Assembly (NCBI GenBank): GCA_035293565.1
Contig: DATGMP010000101.1
Span: forward strand, 1-64,000
DNA length: 64,000 nt
Origin: DATGMP01 sp035293565
GTDB lineage: Bacteria > Pseudomonadota > Alphaproteobacteria > BOG-932 > Roseiterribacteraceae
Direction: 5' to 3'
This document shows, one piece after another, positions 1-7,351 of this stretch. A program made the position numbers and the translations under genes. The number at the start of each line of letters is the position of its first letter. Within the stretch, counting starts at the first letter, position 1. The notes beneath the pieces were generated by a model. The model was not told where the DNA came from, ran no database searches, and was given only the letters and a program-made list of their open reading frames with translations.

Positions 1-441
1 GTCAGGCTGGTCGATTTCGAGACGCTGCTCGAAACCTCCGACTTCCTCACCGTCAACTGTCCGCTCAACGCCGAGACGCGCGGTATGGTCGGCGCCCCCG
101 CGCTTTCGCGGATGAAGCGGACCGCCTTCCTCATCAACACGGCCCGCGGGCCGATCGTCGACGAGCGCGCGCTCACGGACGCGCTGAGAGCGCGCCGGAT
201 CGCGGGCGCCGCGCTGGACGTCTTCGATCAGGAGCCCACGCCCAGGAGCAATCCGTTGCTCGCGCTCGACAATGTGATCGTGAGCCCGCATTCGCTGTGC
301 TGGACGGACGAATGCTTTCGGCTCTGCGCCGAAAGCGCGCTCGGGGCGATAGCGGCCGTGGCGCGAGGCCAGAAGCCGGCCTTTCCGGTCAACCCGGAGG
401 CGATGGATCATCCGCGATGGAGGGACTTTCGCCCGATCTAG
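1..441 (+). CDS. D-isomer-specific 2-hydroxyacid dehydrogenase, C-terminal part (5' truncated by window)
   Basis: The reading frame is open from the first base, so the start lies outside the window and only the last 146 residues are seen. They cover the end of the NAD-binding domain and the C-terminal tail of the 2-hydroxyacid dehydrogenase family, which interconverts 2-hydroxy and 2-keto acids with NAD(P). Visible landmarks are NTARGPIVDE, the catalytic glutamate in DVFDQEP and the catalytic histidine in VSPHSLCW. Substrate cannot be told from this part; phosphoglycerate, glyoxylate or hydroxypyruvate are all possible. It ends 32 bases before the sulfotransferase gene on the same strand and may be co-transcribed with it. 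Confidence 0.85.
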   Translation, partial: VRLVDFETLLETSDFLTVNCPLNAETRGMVGAPALSRMKRTAFLINTARGPIVDERALTDALRARRIAGAALDVFDQEPTPRSNPLLALDNVIVSPHSLCWTDECFRLCAESALGAIAAVARGQKPAFPVNPEAMDHPRWRDFRPI

Positions 442-473
442 TTTGCAGCTAAAAACATTGGGGGAGAAATGTT

Positions 474-1748
474 ATGGCCGGTGAAGGCTATGATCGCCGA
501 ATCGACTGGGTGCCCGAGAAGCGGCCGGAATGGCTGGCCGAGTTCAACAGGCTGGGCGCGCTTCTGGACGTCAGGAGCATCGTCCCCCTGGACGAGGAAT
601 CCCTCCTCAGCCACGCTGCGCGCAACACGGGCCTCAGCGATTTCGGCGATGACGACTGGCGGCCGCATTTCCGCACGCTGATCCGCCTGATCGAAGAAGA
701 GGCGAGGCTCCATTTCTTCGGCCGGGTCCTCACGCGCTCGGACCTGCTGATCTATCTGCAGGCGCGGCTGCAGATCGTCGACGCCTTCAAGAAGCATCCC
801 GAGATCGCCGAGGAGCGCATCACCGAGCCGGTCTTCATCATGGGCTTCGGACGCTCCGGCACGACGATCCTGCAGGACGTCATGTCCCACGACCCGCAAT
901 TCCGCTCGGTCCGCAAATGGGAGGCCCTCTTCCCCGCCCCGCCGCCGGTTGCCGAGACCTACGATACCGATCCCCGAATCGCCAAGGCCCAGGGACTAGC
1001 GGACGTCGTTTACGCCATCTCGCCCGAGTGGCGGCGCATGCATGGCTGGGACGGCAACCAGGCGGTCGAGGATATCGAGTTCACCTACCCCGCCTTCCTG
1101 TCGGAGGTCTGGCAGCTCGCCTTCCAGATACCGTCTTGGGAGCCTTACTTCGCGAAGCAGGATGTCATGCATCACTTCGCCTGGCACAAGAAGACGCTGC
1201 AATACCTTCAATGGAAATACAAAAAGCCGCACTGGCTGCTGAAGAACCCCACTCACCTTCCGCGCATACCGCAGCTTCTGAAGACCTATCCGGACGCGAA
1301 GTTCATCTTCACGCACCGCGACCCGATCAAGTCGGGCGATTCGATGGTGAATGTGATGGGCGCGATCTATTACTGGCGCACCGACGACCCTTGGGGCGGC
1401 CGGGTGATCGACGAATGGATCTACGCCGATCAGCGCGCCAAGATGTGGGACGACGTGATCGGCTGGATCGAGAGCGGGCTGATCCGCCCCGGCGCCTACG
1501 CCAATTTCGCATATCACGAATTCATGGACGATCCGATGGCGACGATCGAGCGCGCCTACCGCACGCTCGGGCTCGCGGTGAATCCCGAATCATTCCGGCT
1601 GATGCGGGACTATCTCGCCGGCACACCGCAGGGATCGCACGGCAAGCACAGCTACAAGCGCGCCACCGACGACGACGAAATCGCCTCCGATGAGCGGCGC
1701 AAATACCAGCGCTATCAAGCCTATTTCAACGTGCCGAACGAGGCCTGA
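474..1748 (+). CDS. Sulfotransferase family protein
   Basis: A 424-residue cytoplasmic protein of the PAPS-dependent sulfotransferase superfamily (Sulfotransfer_3 type), which would move a sulfuryl group from PAPS to a hydroxyl acceptor. The 5'-phosphosulfate loop is seen at about residues 121-131 (FIMGFGRSGTT), followed by a conserved downstream block LLKNPTHLPRI and the 3'-phosphate block FIFTHRDPIKSGDSM. The length is usual for the bacterial branch that carries an extra N-terminal helical region. Its start follows a GGGGGA purine run. Only 5 bases separate it from the DUF1214 gene, so the two are almost certainly one operon. The acceptor is unknown; the nearby sterol-type enzymes make a lipid or sterol plausible, which is inference only. 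Confidence 0.85.
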   Translation: MAGEGYDRRIDWVPEKRPEWLAEFNRLGALLDVRSIVPLDEESLLSHAARNTGLSDFGDDDWRPHFRTLIRLIEEEARLHFFGRVLTRSDLLIYLQARLQIVDAFKKHPEIAEERITEPVFIMGFGRSGTTILQDVMSHDPQFRSVRKWEALFPAPPPVAETYDTDPRIAKAQGLADVVYAISPEWRRMHGWDGNQAVEDIEFTYPAFLSEVWQLAFQIPSWEPYFAKQDVMHHFAWHKKTLQYLQWKYKKPHWLLKNPTHLPRIPQLLKTYPDAKFIFTHRDPIKSGDSMVNVMGAIYYWRTDDPWGGRVIDEWIYADQRAKMWDDVIGWIESGLIRPGAYANFAYHEFMDDPMATIERAYRTLGLAVNPESFRLMRDYLAGTPQGSHGKHSYKRATDDDEIASDERRKYQRYQAYFNVPNEA

Positions 1749-1753
1749 CGGCC

Positions 1754-2833
1754 ATGTCCGCCCCGTATCAAGGCGAGCTCTGGTCGCGCTTCTGCGACGG
1801 GTTGAAGGCGCTCGGGCACGAGGTGCTTCGCGCCGAATCGCCGACCGACGATTTCAACCGAGCCGAAGGCTATCGCTATCTCACCCGCATGCTGCGCGAC
1901 GGGATCATGCGGCAGGTCGAGTTCATCGATCCCGCCTACCCGGTGCTCTACGATCTCAACCCGGCCTGGGTGTCGATCGGCTCCAGCCCGGACAATGAGT
2001 ATTTCATGTCCTTCATCGACGGCCGGCTGGATTATTGTCTCAGCGGCAATCGCGGCGGCGTGCATTACATTGGCATCAGCACGAAGACCGGCGGCTATGA
2101 GAAGGAGCCGGCGCTGTCACCGTCGGGCTTCATCGACAGCACGATCCTGAAGACCGACGCCGACGGCAATTTCGAGATCCATCTCAGCCAGAAGCCGCAG
2201 CCCGGCAACTGGCTGCAGATGAGCCCGGCCACGACGAACCTGATCGTGCGCCAGACCTTCCTCGACCGGAAGCGCGAGAAGCCGGCGCAGATGCGGCTGG
2301 AGTGCATCAACCCCGGGCGCGAGCCTCTGCCCCTCGATCCCTATGAATTCCCCGACCGGCTGATGGCGGTCCTCAAATACATGAAGGGGAATTTCGACGT
2401 GTCGGGCAACTGGACCCGCATGTTCCAGACCGCGCCCAACAGCTTCTACCCGCTCGACCAGGACGTCTATCTCAAGGCCGGCGGCGATCCGACGATCTTT
2501 TACGCCCAGGGCTATTGGCAGCTCCATGCCGACGAGGCGCTGGTGGTCGATGTCCCCAAACTCGAATGCGAGTTCTGGAATTTCCAGATCAACAATTACT
2601 GGTCGGAGGTCGTGGGCTTCAACCAGAAGCCCTCGGCCGTCAACAAATCGAGCGCAAAGGTCGACGATGAAGGCCGCGCGCGCCTCGTTGTCGCCCATGC
2701 CGATCCCGGCCGGCCCAACTGGATTCCGACTCTGGGTCACGATCGCGGATCGATGATCTTCCGCATCATCAACGGCCGGCCGCCGGAAGCGCCGACGGCG
2801 CGGCTGGTGAAGATGGATCAAATATCCGCGTAA
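1754..2833 (+). CDS. DUF1214 domain-containing protein
   Basis: A 359-residue protein with no clear signal peptide. The C-terminal half carries the DUF1214 signature, with CEFWNFQINNYW, then a conserved serine/asparagine stretch and PNWIPTLGHDRGSMIFR near the end. DUF1214 is a domain of unknown biochemical role, often next to DUF1254 or sulfotransferase genes. The gene follows the sulfotransferase by 5 bases and likely acts with it. Its last 16 bases overlap the end of the convergent dehydratase gene. I do not assign a function. Confidence 0.8.
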   Translation: MSAPYQGELWSRFCDGLKALGHEVLRAESPTDDFNRAEGYRYLTRMLRDGIMRQVEFIDPAYPVLYDLNPAWVSIGSSPDNEYFMSFIDGRLDYCLSGNRGGVHYIGISTKTGGYEKEPALSPSGFIDSTILKTDADGNFEIHLSQKPQPGNWLQMSPATTNLIVRQTFLDRKREKPAQMRLECINPGREPLPLDPYEFPDRLMAVLKYMKGNFDVSGNWTRMFQTAPNSFYPLDQDVYLKAGGDPTIFYAQGYWQLHADEALVVDVPKLECEFWNFQINNYWSEVVGFNQKPSAVNKSSAKVDDEGRARLVVAHADPGRPNWIPTLGHDRGSMIFRIINGRPPEAPTARLVKMDQISA

Positions 2834-4533
2834 GCCTGCTGCTCTTCCGCCGCGCCGGGATGGACGACCGCGCCGCGATCGGCGCCGCTGACGGTCTGGG
2901 CGTAGCGCCAGAGCGCGCCGGTCGGCGCGTTGGTCGGATGCGGCGTCCAGGCGGCGCGCCGCTTTGTGAGCTCCGCATCGGACAGGTCGACCGCCAGCAG
3001 GCCGTTGTCGGCATCGATGCGGATGATGTCGCCGTCGCGGATCAGCGCGATCGGGCCGCCCACCGCCGCCTCGGGGCCGACATGGCCGATGCAGAGGCCC
3101 CGCGTGCCGCCGGAGAAACGGCCGTCCGTGACGAGCGCCACCTTCTCGCCCATGCCCTGGCCGTAGAGCGCCGCCGTCGTCGAGATCATCTCGCGCATGC
3201 CGGGCCCGCCCTTGGGACCTTCATAGCGGATGACCAGAACCTCGCCCTCCTTGTAGGCGCGATCGAGCACGGCCTTCAGGCATGCCTCCTCGCTGTCGAA
3301 GATTCGCGCGGGACCCGAGAAGGATCGGCGCTTCAGTCCGGCGATCTTGCAGACCGCGCCGTCGGGCGCGAGGTTGCCCGACATGCCGGTAACGCCGCCG
3401 CGCTTGTCGAGCGGCGCAGCAGTTGATCGCACCACATCCTGACCATCCGGCAAGCGCGCATCGGCGAGGTTTTCGGCGATCGTCTTGCCGGTCACGGTCA
3501 GGCAATCGCCATGCAGATAGCCGCCGTCGAGCAGCGCCTTCAGCAACACCGGCACGCCGCCCACCTCGTGCAGGTCGCGCGCGAGATAGCGACCGCCCGG
3601 CTGCATGTCGGCGATGTAAGGCGTGCGCGCGAAGACCCCGACGACATCCTTGAGCGTGAAATCGACGCCGGCTTCGTGCGCCATCGCCGGCAGATGCAGC
3701 GCCGAGTTGGTCGAGCCGCCCGCGGCAGCCACGGCCGCCGCCGCATTCTCGAAGGATTTGCGGGTGACGATGTCGCGCGGCCTGATCCGCTTCTCGACCA
3801 GCGTCATCAACATCCGTCCGCATTCCTGCGCCATGCCGAGCCGCTGGGCATAGACCGCGGGCAGCGCGGCCGACCCCGGCGGCGCCAGGCCGATCGCCTC
3901 GGACACGGAGGCCATCGTGATCGCGGTGTATTGGCCGGGGCAGGCGCCCGCGGTCGGCACGGCGTTGCGCTCGAGCTCGGCCAGACGCTTGTCGTCGATC
4001 TTGCCGACCGCATGCGCGCCCACCGCCTCGAACACGTCGACGATCGTGATGTCGCGACCGTGGTCGTTGCCCGGCAGCACCGAGCCGCCATAGAGGAACA
4101 CCGCCGGCACGTTGAGCCGCAGCATCGCCATCATCAGGCCGGGCAGAGTCTTGTCGCAGCCGCCGATGCAGATCATCGCGTCATAGGCATGGCCGCGCAT
4201 CACGAGCTCGACCCCGTCGGCGATATGCTCGCGCGAGACCAGCGACGCCTTCATGCCGGCATGACCGTTCGCGATGCCGTCATTGACGCTGACGGTGGTG
4301 AACTCGAACGGCGTGCCGCCGGCTTCGCGCACGCCGGATTTCGCGGCCTGGGCCTGCTCGCGATGGCCCATATTGCAGGGCGCGCCGTCGTTCCAGGCGG
4401 TGAAGATTGCGACCAGCGGCTTGTCGAGCCCGCCGGCCGGGACGCCCGCGCCATACATCATGGCGCGCATCGGCGCCTTCTGCGGACCCAGCGTCGAATG
4501 ACGGCTGGGCAGCTTCGATTTGTCGAAAGTCAT
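2818..4533 (-). CDS. ilvD: Dihydroxy-acid dehydratase (IlvD/Edd family)
   Basis: A 571-residue member of the IlvD/Edd iron-sulfur dehydratase family. Dihydroxy-acid dehydratase turns 2,3-dihydroxy-isovalerate into the 2-keto acid in valine and isoleucine synthesis. All three cysteines expected to hold the cluster are present: Cys53 (PCNMGH), Cys126 (GGCDKTLPG) and Cys198 (GACPGQYTA). The C-terminal block LVTDGRFSGGTRG is intact. The usual NTM after the third cysteine is ITM here. The start at 4533 (MTFDKSKLPSRH) matches the family N-terminus; the open frame runs further upstream but that part is antisense to the neighbouring membrane gene. It is the last gene of a leftward run with the sterol-desaturase-like gene, so a sugar-acid dehydratase role is also possible. 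Confidence 0.85.
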   Translation of the reverse strand: MTFDKSKLPSRHSTLGPQKAPMRAMMYGAGVPAGGLDKPLVAIFTAWNDGAPCNMGHREQAQAAKSGVREAGGTPFEFTTVSVNDGIANGHAGMKASLVSREHIADGVELVMRGHAYDAMICIGGCDKTLPGLMMAMLRLNVPAVFLYGGSVLPGNDHGRDITIVDVFEAVGAHAVGKIDDKRLAELERNAVPTAGACPGQYTAITMASVSEAIGLAPPGSAALPAVYAQRLGMAQECGRMLMTLVEKRIRPRDIVTRKSFENAAAAVAAAGGSTNSALHLPAMAHEAGVDFTLKDVVGVFARTPYIADMQPGGRYLARDLHEVGGVPVLLKALLDGGYLHGDCLTVTGKTIAENLADARLPDGQDVVRSTAAPLDKRGGVTGMSGNLAPDGAVCKIAGLKRRSFSGPARIFDSEEACLKAVLDRAYKEGEVLVIRYEGPKGGPGMREMISTTAALYGQGMGEKVALVTDGRFSGGTRGLCIGHVGPEAAVGGPIALIRDGDIIRIDADNGLLAVDLSDAELTKRRAAWTPHPTNAPTGALWRYAQTVSGADRGAVVHPGAAEEQQAYADI

Positions 4534-4556
4534 GGCGCTCCCCCGGCTAGGAGCGG

Positions 4557-4754
4557 TCAGCCGTTGGCTTCCGTCCGCTTCTCTTCGGCGGCGGCGATCC
4601 GCTCGTACCAAGCGTAGCAGAAGTAGAACAGGATCCCGAGGCCGATCGAGATGTAAAAACCTTCCGCGCTGAAGGCCAGGACGAACTGGGCCCAGACGAT
4701 GCCGCCGGCCAGCAGCGCGCCAAGAATAATGGGCAGAAGGCGGTTGCGTGCCAT
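4557..4754 (-). CDS. Small two-helix membrane protein
   Basis: A 65-residue hypothetical protein with two hydrophobic segments (LLPIILGALLAGGIVWAQ and a second around ISIGLGILFYFCYAW) and a charged C-terminal tail. I chose the ATG at 4754 because AGGTG lies just upstream; a GTG at 4763 would add three residues and begin right after the stop codon of the preceding gene. It is embedded in a tight leftward run between another membrane protein and ilvD, 23 bases from the latter. Family not recognised; a membrane partner of the neighbouring 151-residue protein is a reasonable guess. Confidence 0.6.
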   Translation of the reverse strand: MARNRLLPIILGALLAGGIVWAQFVLAFSAEGFYISIGLGILFYFCYAWYERIAAAEEKRTEANG

Positions 4755-4763
4755 CGCCGACAC

Positions 4764-5219
4764 CTAATGCTGACGCACCGGCGCGGCGCCGAGGTCGATC
4801 AAGTGCGAGAAGCGCGCCATCAGATAGATGCCGACCGCCAGATTGGCGAGGTAGTAATATTTCACGAAGCGCTGCTCGGACGGCGGCGCGAACCGGCGGA
4901 ACACGGTCGCAGTCGCCCAGAAAAGCCAGATGTCTGCGGTCGCAGCGGCGAGAGCGGTTGCAACGCCCGCCCAAAGGCCGGCCTTGGCCCGCGCGGCTTC
5001 GAAAGCCTCAGGCGGCCACGGCGAGATGGCGCCGAAATAGAAGGCGCCCAGCATGTAGGGGCCGGCGATGATCAGCGGATAGAACCAATTCCGGTTCGTG
5101 AAGATCCGGATCACCGGGTTCGGCGATTCCACCTGCCCCGTCACCGAGAAATGCAGCGTGGTGAGGAAGGTGAAGGCCAGAATAACCGAATAAGCCAGGT
5201 TCAGAGCGTTGTGGTCCAT
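4764..5219 (-). CDS. Hypothetical integral membrane protein
   Basis: A 151-residue protein with about four hydrophobic segments: an N-terminal helix (residues about 8-25), one near WFYPLIIAGPYMLGAFYF, one in the alanine-rich middle, and one near the end (YYYLANLAVGIYLMARF). I do not recognise the family. It follows the sterol-desaturase-like gene by 13 bases and abuts the next small membrane gene, so the three form one transcription unit with ilvD. The conserved spacing suggests that it works with the di-iron enzyme in the membrane, which is inference from context. Confidence 0.6.
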   Translation of the reverse strand: MDHNALNLAYSVILAFTFLTTLHFSVTGQVESPNPVIRIFTNRNWFYPLIIAGPYMLGAFYFGAISPWPPEAFEAARAKAGLWAGVATALAAATADIWLFWATATVFRRFAPPSEQRFVKYYYLANLAVGIYLMARFSHLIDLGAAPVRQH

Positions 5220-5232
5220 CGAACGAGCAGTC

Positions 5233-6192
5233 CTATTCGGCGGCGACCAGCCCGGGCTCGAGATCGGAGAGATCGTCGGCCGTCGGCGCCTTGGGCTTGA
5301 AGGAATAGGTCTCGCCGGGACGGCCGAACAGAACGACGAGCTTGTCCTTCAAAGTCGGCGCGTGCCACGCGTCGCGGATCAAATGGCCGAACTCGAACGA
5401 CCAGATCTTGAACGGGTTGTGCGAGCCGACATCCCGAGTGATGCCGAATTTGATCTTCTCCTCGCCCGGCAGGATGAAAGTGCCGAAGAACTGGTCCCAG
5501 ATCATCGTGCCGCCGCCGTAATTCTTGTCGATGTAGCGGGCGTTGCAGGCGTGATGGATCGAGTGGTTGGCGGGCGAGCAGAAGACCTGATCGAACCACC
5601 CGAGCCGGCCGATGCGCTGCGTATGGATGAAAGTCTGGAAGGAGATGCTTTTGGCCATCAGCAGAAGGCCGACGGGGCCAAAACCGAGCATCGCGATCGG
5701 CATGATGGTCGCGACCTTGTAGATCCAGGTGCCCGGCGTCAGCCGCCATGAGGTGAAGAATTCATAGTCGCGCGAGCTGTGATGGATCGAATGGTCGGCC
5801 CACAGGATCCGCACCTCGTGGCCGAGCCGATGATAGATGTAGTGATAGAACTCAGCGGCCAGGAAATAGAAGATGATCGTGTAGCCGTTGAACGGGATGT
5901 GCCAGTGCGAGATCGAAGCGCCGGCATAGGCGGCGCCCCCTTCGGCGGCCAGGCCCACGGCGCCCTCGATGATGAAAGCGTGCAGGGCCAAGACGAAATT
6001 GGCCGGCGCATCCTTCGAGATCAGCCGTTTGCGGCCCGGCGTATTGCGGTCGCCGATCCAGGAGAACAAGCGGATCAGGATTTCAGCCGCGAGCACCAGC
6101 CCCAGGATCGCCCCGGTTCCCGTGAACCAGAACTTCATGAATGCCTCGACATCGGATGTGTCGATCGCGCCGATGCTGGTCAACAAATCCAT
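5233..6192 (-). CDS. Sterol desaturase / fatty acid hydroxylase family protein
   Basis: A 319-residue membrane-bound di-iron oxygenase of the fatty acid hydroxylase superfamily. The three histidine boxes are plain: HYIYHRLGHE at 117-126, HSIHH at 134-138 and HSIHH at 210-214. Hydrophobic helices at about residues 25-45, 65-85, 103-120 and 160-185 would anchor it in the inner membrane. Family members hydroxylate or desaturate sterols, fatty acids or other lipids using O2. The start has a GGAGGAAGG purine stretch upstream. It is the first gene of the leftward operon reaching ilvD. The substrate cannot be decided from sequence. Confidence 0.88.
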   Translation of the reverse strand: MDLLTSIGAIDTSDVEAFMKFWFTGTGAILGLVLAAEILIRLFSWIGDRNTPGRKRLISKDAPANFVLALHAFIIEGAVGLAAEGGAAYAGASISHWHIPFNGYTIIFYFLAAEFYHYIYHRLGHEVRILWADHSIHHSSRDYEFFTSWRLTPGTWIYKVATIMPIAMLGFGPVGLLLMAKSISFQTFIHTQRIGRLGWFDQVFCSPANHSIHHACNARYIDKNYGGGTMIWDQFFGTFILPGEEKIKFGITRDVGSHNPFKIWSFEFGHLIRDAWHAPTLKDKLVVLFGRPGETYSFKPKAPTADDLSDLEPGLVAAE

Positions 6193-6286
6193 AGCCGCGC
6201 CTTCCTCCCGCCCATTCTATGTAGGTGGCGCAACGTACGATGCAACGGTGTGTCGCGTCAAGGATTCAGAGCGGGTCGATCGTCCG

Positions 6287-6646
6287 TCAATCCCGCGATT
6301 TGTACGCGCGGAGCTGGGCGGAATAAACGTCGGCTATTTCCTGGGCGGCCGAAACAGCGGCGTCGGCCTGGGCCTGCCAGAGCTGTTTGGTCTCTGGTTT
6401 CGTGTCGGGCGGGGCGCTCTTGATCTGCTGTTCCAGGCAGGTCTGGTAAGCCTCGAGCACTTTCACATAGGCCTGCAGCTTGTCGTGCCCCTCGCGCATT
6501 TCCTCTTCGCTGGCCGTCGCCCCCTGCGGCATGACGGGAGCCTTTACCGAAGGCTTGGCGCAATTGGCGAAGGCAGGCGCGCCGGCCAGCAGGCAAGCGG
6601 CGACGAGCGCGAAGAGAAAGCAGGGATTGCGGGACATGGAAGGCAT
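6287..6646 (-). CDS. Secreted hypothetical protein
   Basis: A 119-residue protein with a clean N-terminal signal peptide (hydrophobic core FLFALVAACLLAG, probable cleavage after AFA near residue 27). The mature part is helical and rich in charged and alanine residues, with a cysteine near each end of the first helix (NCAKP and TCLEQ), so one disulfide is possible. A later ATG at 6637 would shorten it by three residues. It is likely periplasmic. Not recognised as a named family. Confidence 0.6.
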   Translation of the reverse strand: MPSMSRNPCFLFALVAACLLAGAPAFANCAKPSVKAPVMPQGATASEEEMREGHDKLQAYVKVLEAYQTCLEQQIKSAPPDTKPETKQLWQAQADAAVSAAQEIADVYSAQLRAYKSRD

Positions 6647-6753
6647 CGCCGAACGGAGATCGAGAAGCCCCGAAGCAGGATTCCACGCTTCGGTATTGCC
6701 TGTATATTCTGGTCCGGAAAGAAAACAAAATCACGAGAGCGCAAGGGGAAGGC

Positions 6754-7176
6754 ATGAACCGGGAGGACGTGATCAAGCGCCTGGAGGGCGCGATCGAGGG
6801 GAGCCGCGAGCTCGATGCCAATATCGCGGCCTTAGCCTGGCCGGGAGCCGGCGCATTCTATGTCACGGACGGCGACCGGCCGCAGGAAGTCGGCGCCGGC
6901 GAATGGCTGGTGCTGCGCCGAACGGCCGAAGGGCGGGTCACCAAGCATAGGCCGGCCGACTACACGACCAGCACCGACGCCGCGCTGCTGCTGGTGCCCA
7001 AGACCATGGGCTGGGAGATGACCTTCCTGCGCCGCGAGCATGTCCACATCGTCGGCATGGATCTGCGTCGCAATCCCGAGAATGGCCGCTATGAGCGCTT
7101 CAAAGGTCAGGCCAAGACCGCGCCGCTCGCCATCTGCAGCGCCGCGCTGCGGGCCGCCGCGGAGTCTTCGGAGTGA
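6754..7176 (+). CDS. Hypothetical protein, phage-ABA-sandwich-like
   Basis: A 140-residue cytoplasmic protein. An N-terminal helix (REDVIKRLEGAIEGSRELDANIAAL) is followed by a beta-rich part, a TTSTDAALLLVPKTMGWEM block, and a C-terminal ICSAALRAAA helix. This pattern (residues for a helix, then TTSLDAAL-type stretch, then CAAAL-type end) is common in short alphaproteobacterial and phage proteins annotated as hypothetical. It is preceded by AAGGGGAAGGC, a good ribosome site. It is divergent from the secreted protein gene to its left. No function assigned. Confidence 0.6.
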   Translation: MNREDVIKRLEGAIEGSRELDANIAALAWPGAGAFYVTDGDRPQEVGAGEWLVLRRTAEGRVTKHRPADYTTSTDAALLLVPKTMGWEMTFLRREHVHIVGMDLRRNPENGRYERFKGQAKTAPLAICSAALRAAAESSE

Positions 7177-7218
7177 TCGCGCCATTAGGGCGCGATGTTC
7201 CCCACATATTTAGAGTTA

Positions 7219-7336
7219 TTTTAGGAGTCGAAGCCTAAGACTCCGGCCCGGCGGCCGGGTTCTTCTACCCATCGAGCCGGCTGCTGATTACCCCCTTATC
7301 AACCTCAAGGGCCGTCCTTCGGGACGGCTTTTTTTT
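7219..7336 (+). ncRNA. Candidate small RNA or structured 3' UTR
   Basis: The gap between the convergent genes contains three successive hairpins on the plus strand: GGAGTC/GACTCC (7224-7229 with 7239-7244), CCCGG/CCGGG (7247-7251 with 7255-7259), and the terminator hairpin at 7311-7328 followed by eight T. A C-rich single-stranded patch (ATTACCCCCTT) lies before the terminator. This layout is typical of a terminator-ended small RNA, either from its own promoter or cut from the mRNA of the upstream gene. No family recognised and no convincing promoter seen. Confidence 0.35.
7311..7336 (+). terminator. Rho-independent terminator
   Basis: A perfect 7-bp stem GCCGTCC/GGACGGC with a TTCG tetraloop, followed by eight T residues on the plus strand. 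It ends transcripts coming from the 6754-7176 gene or from a small RNA in the gap. The minus strand lacks a T run after the stem, so it should act in one direction only. Confidence 0.9.
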
Positions 7337-7351
7337 GCAAGGAACCGGTCC

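Noticed and set aside
4534..4974. N-terminal extension of the ilvD frame
   Set aside because: It overlaps two neighbouring membrane genes, and the family N-terminus begins at the ATG at 4533.
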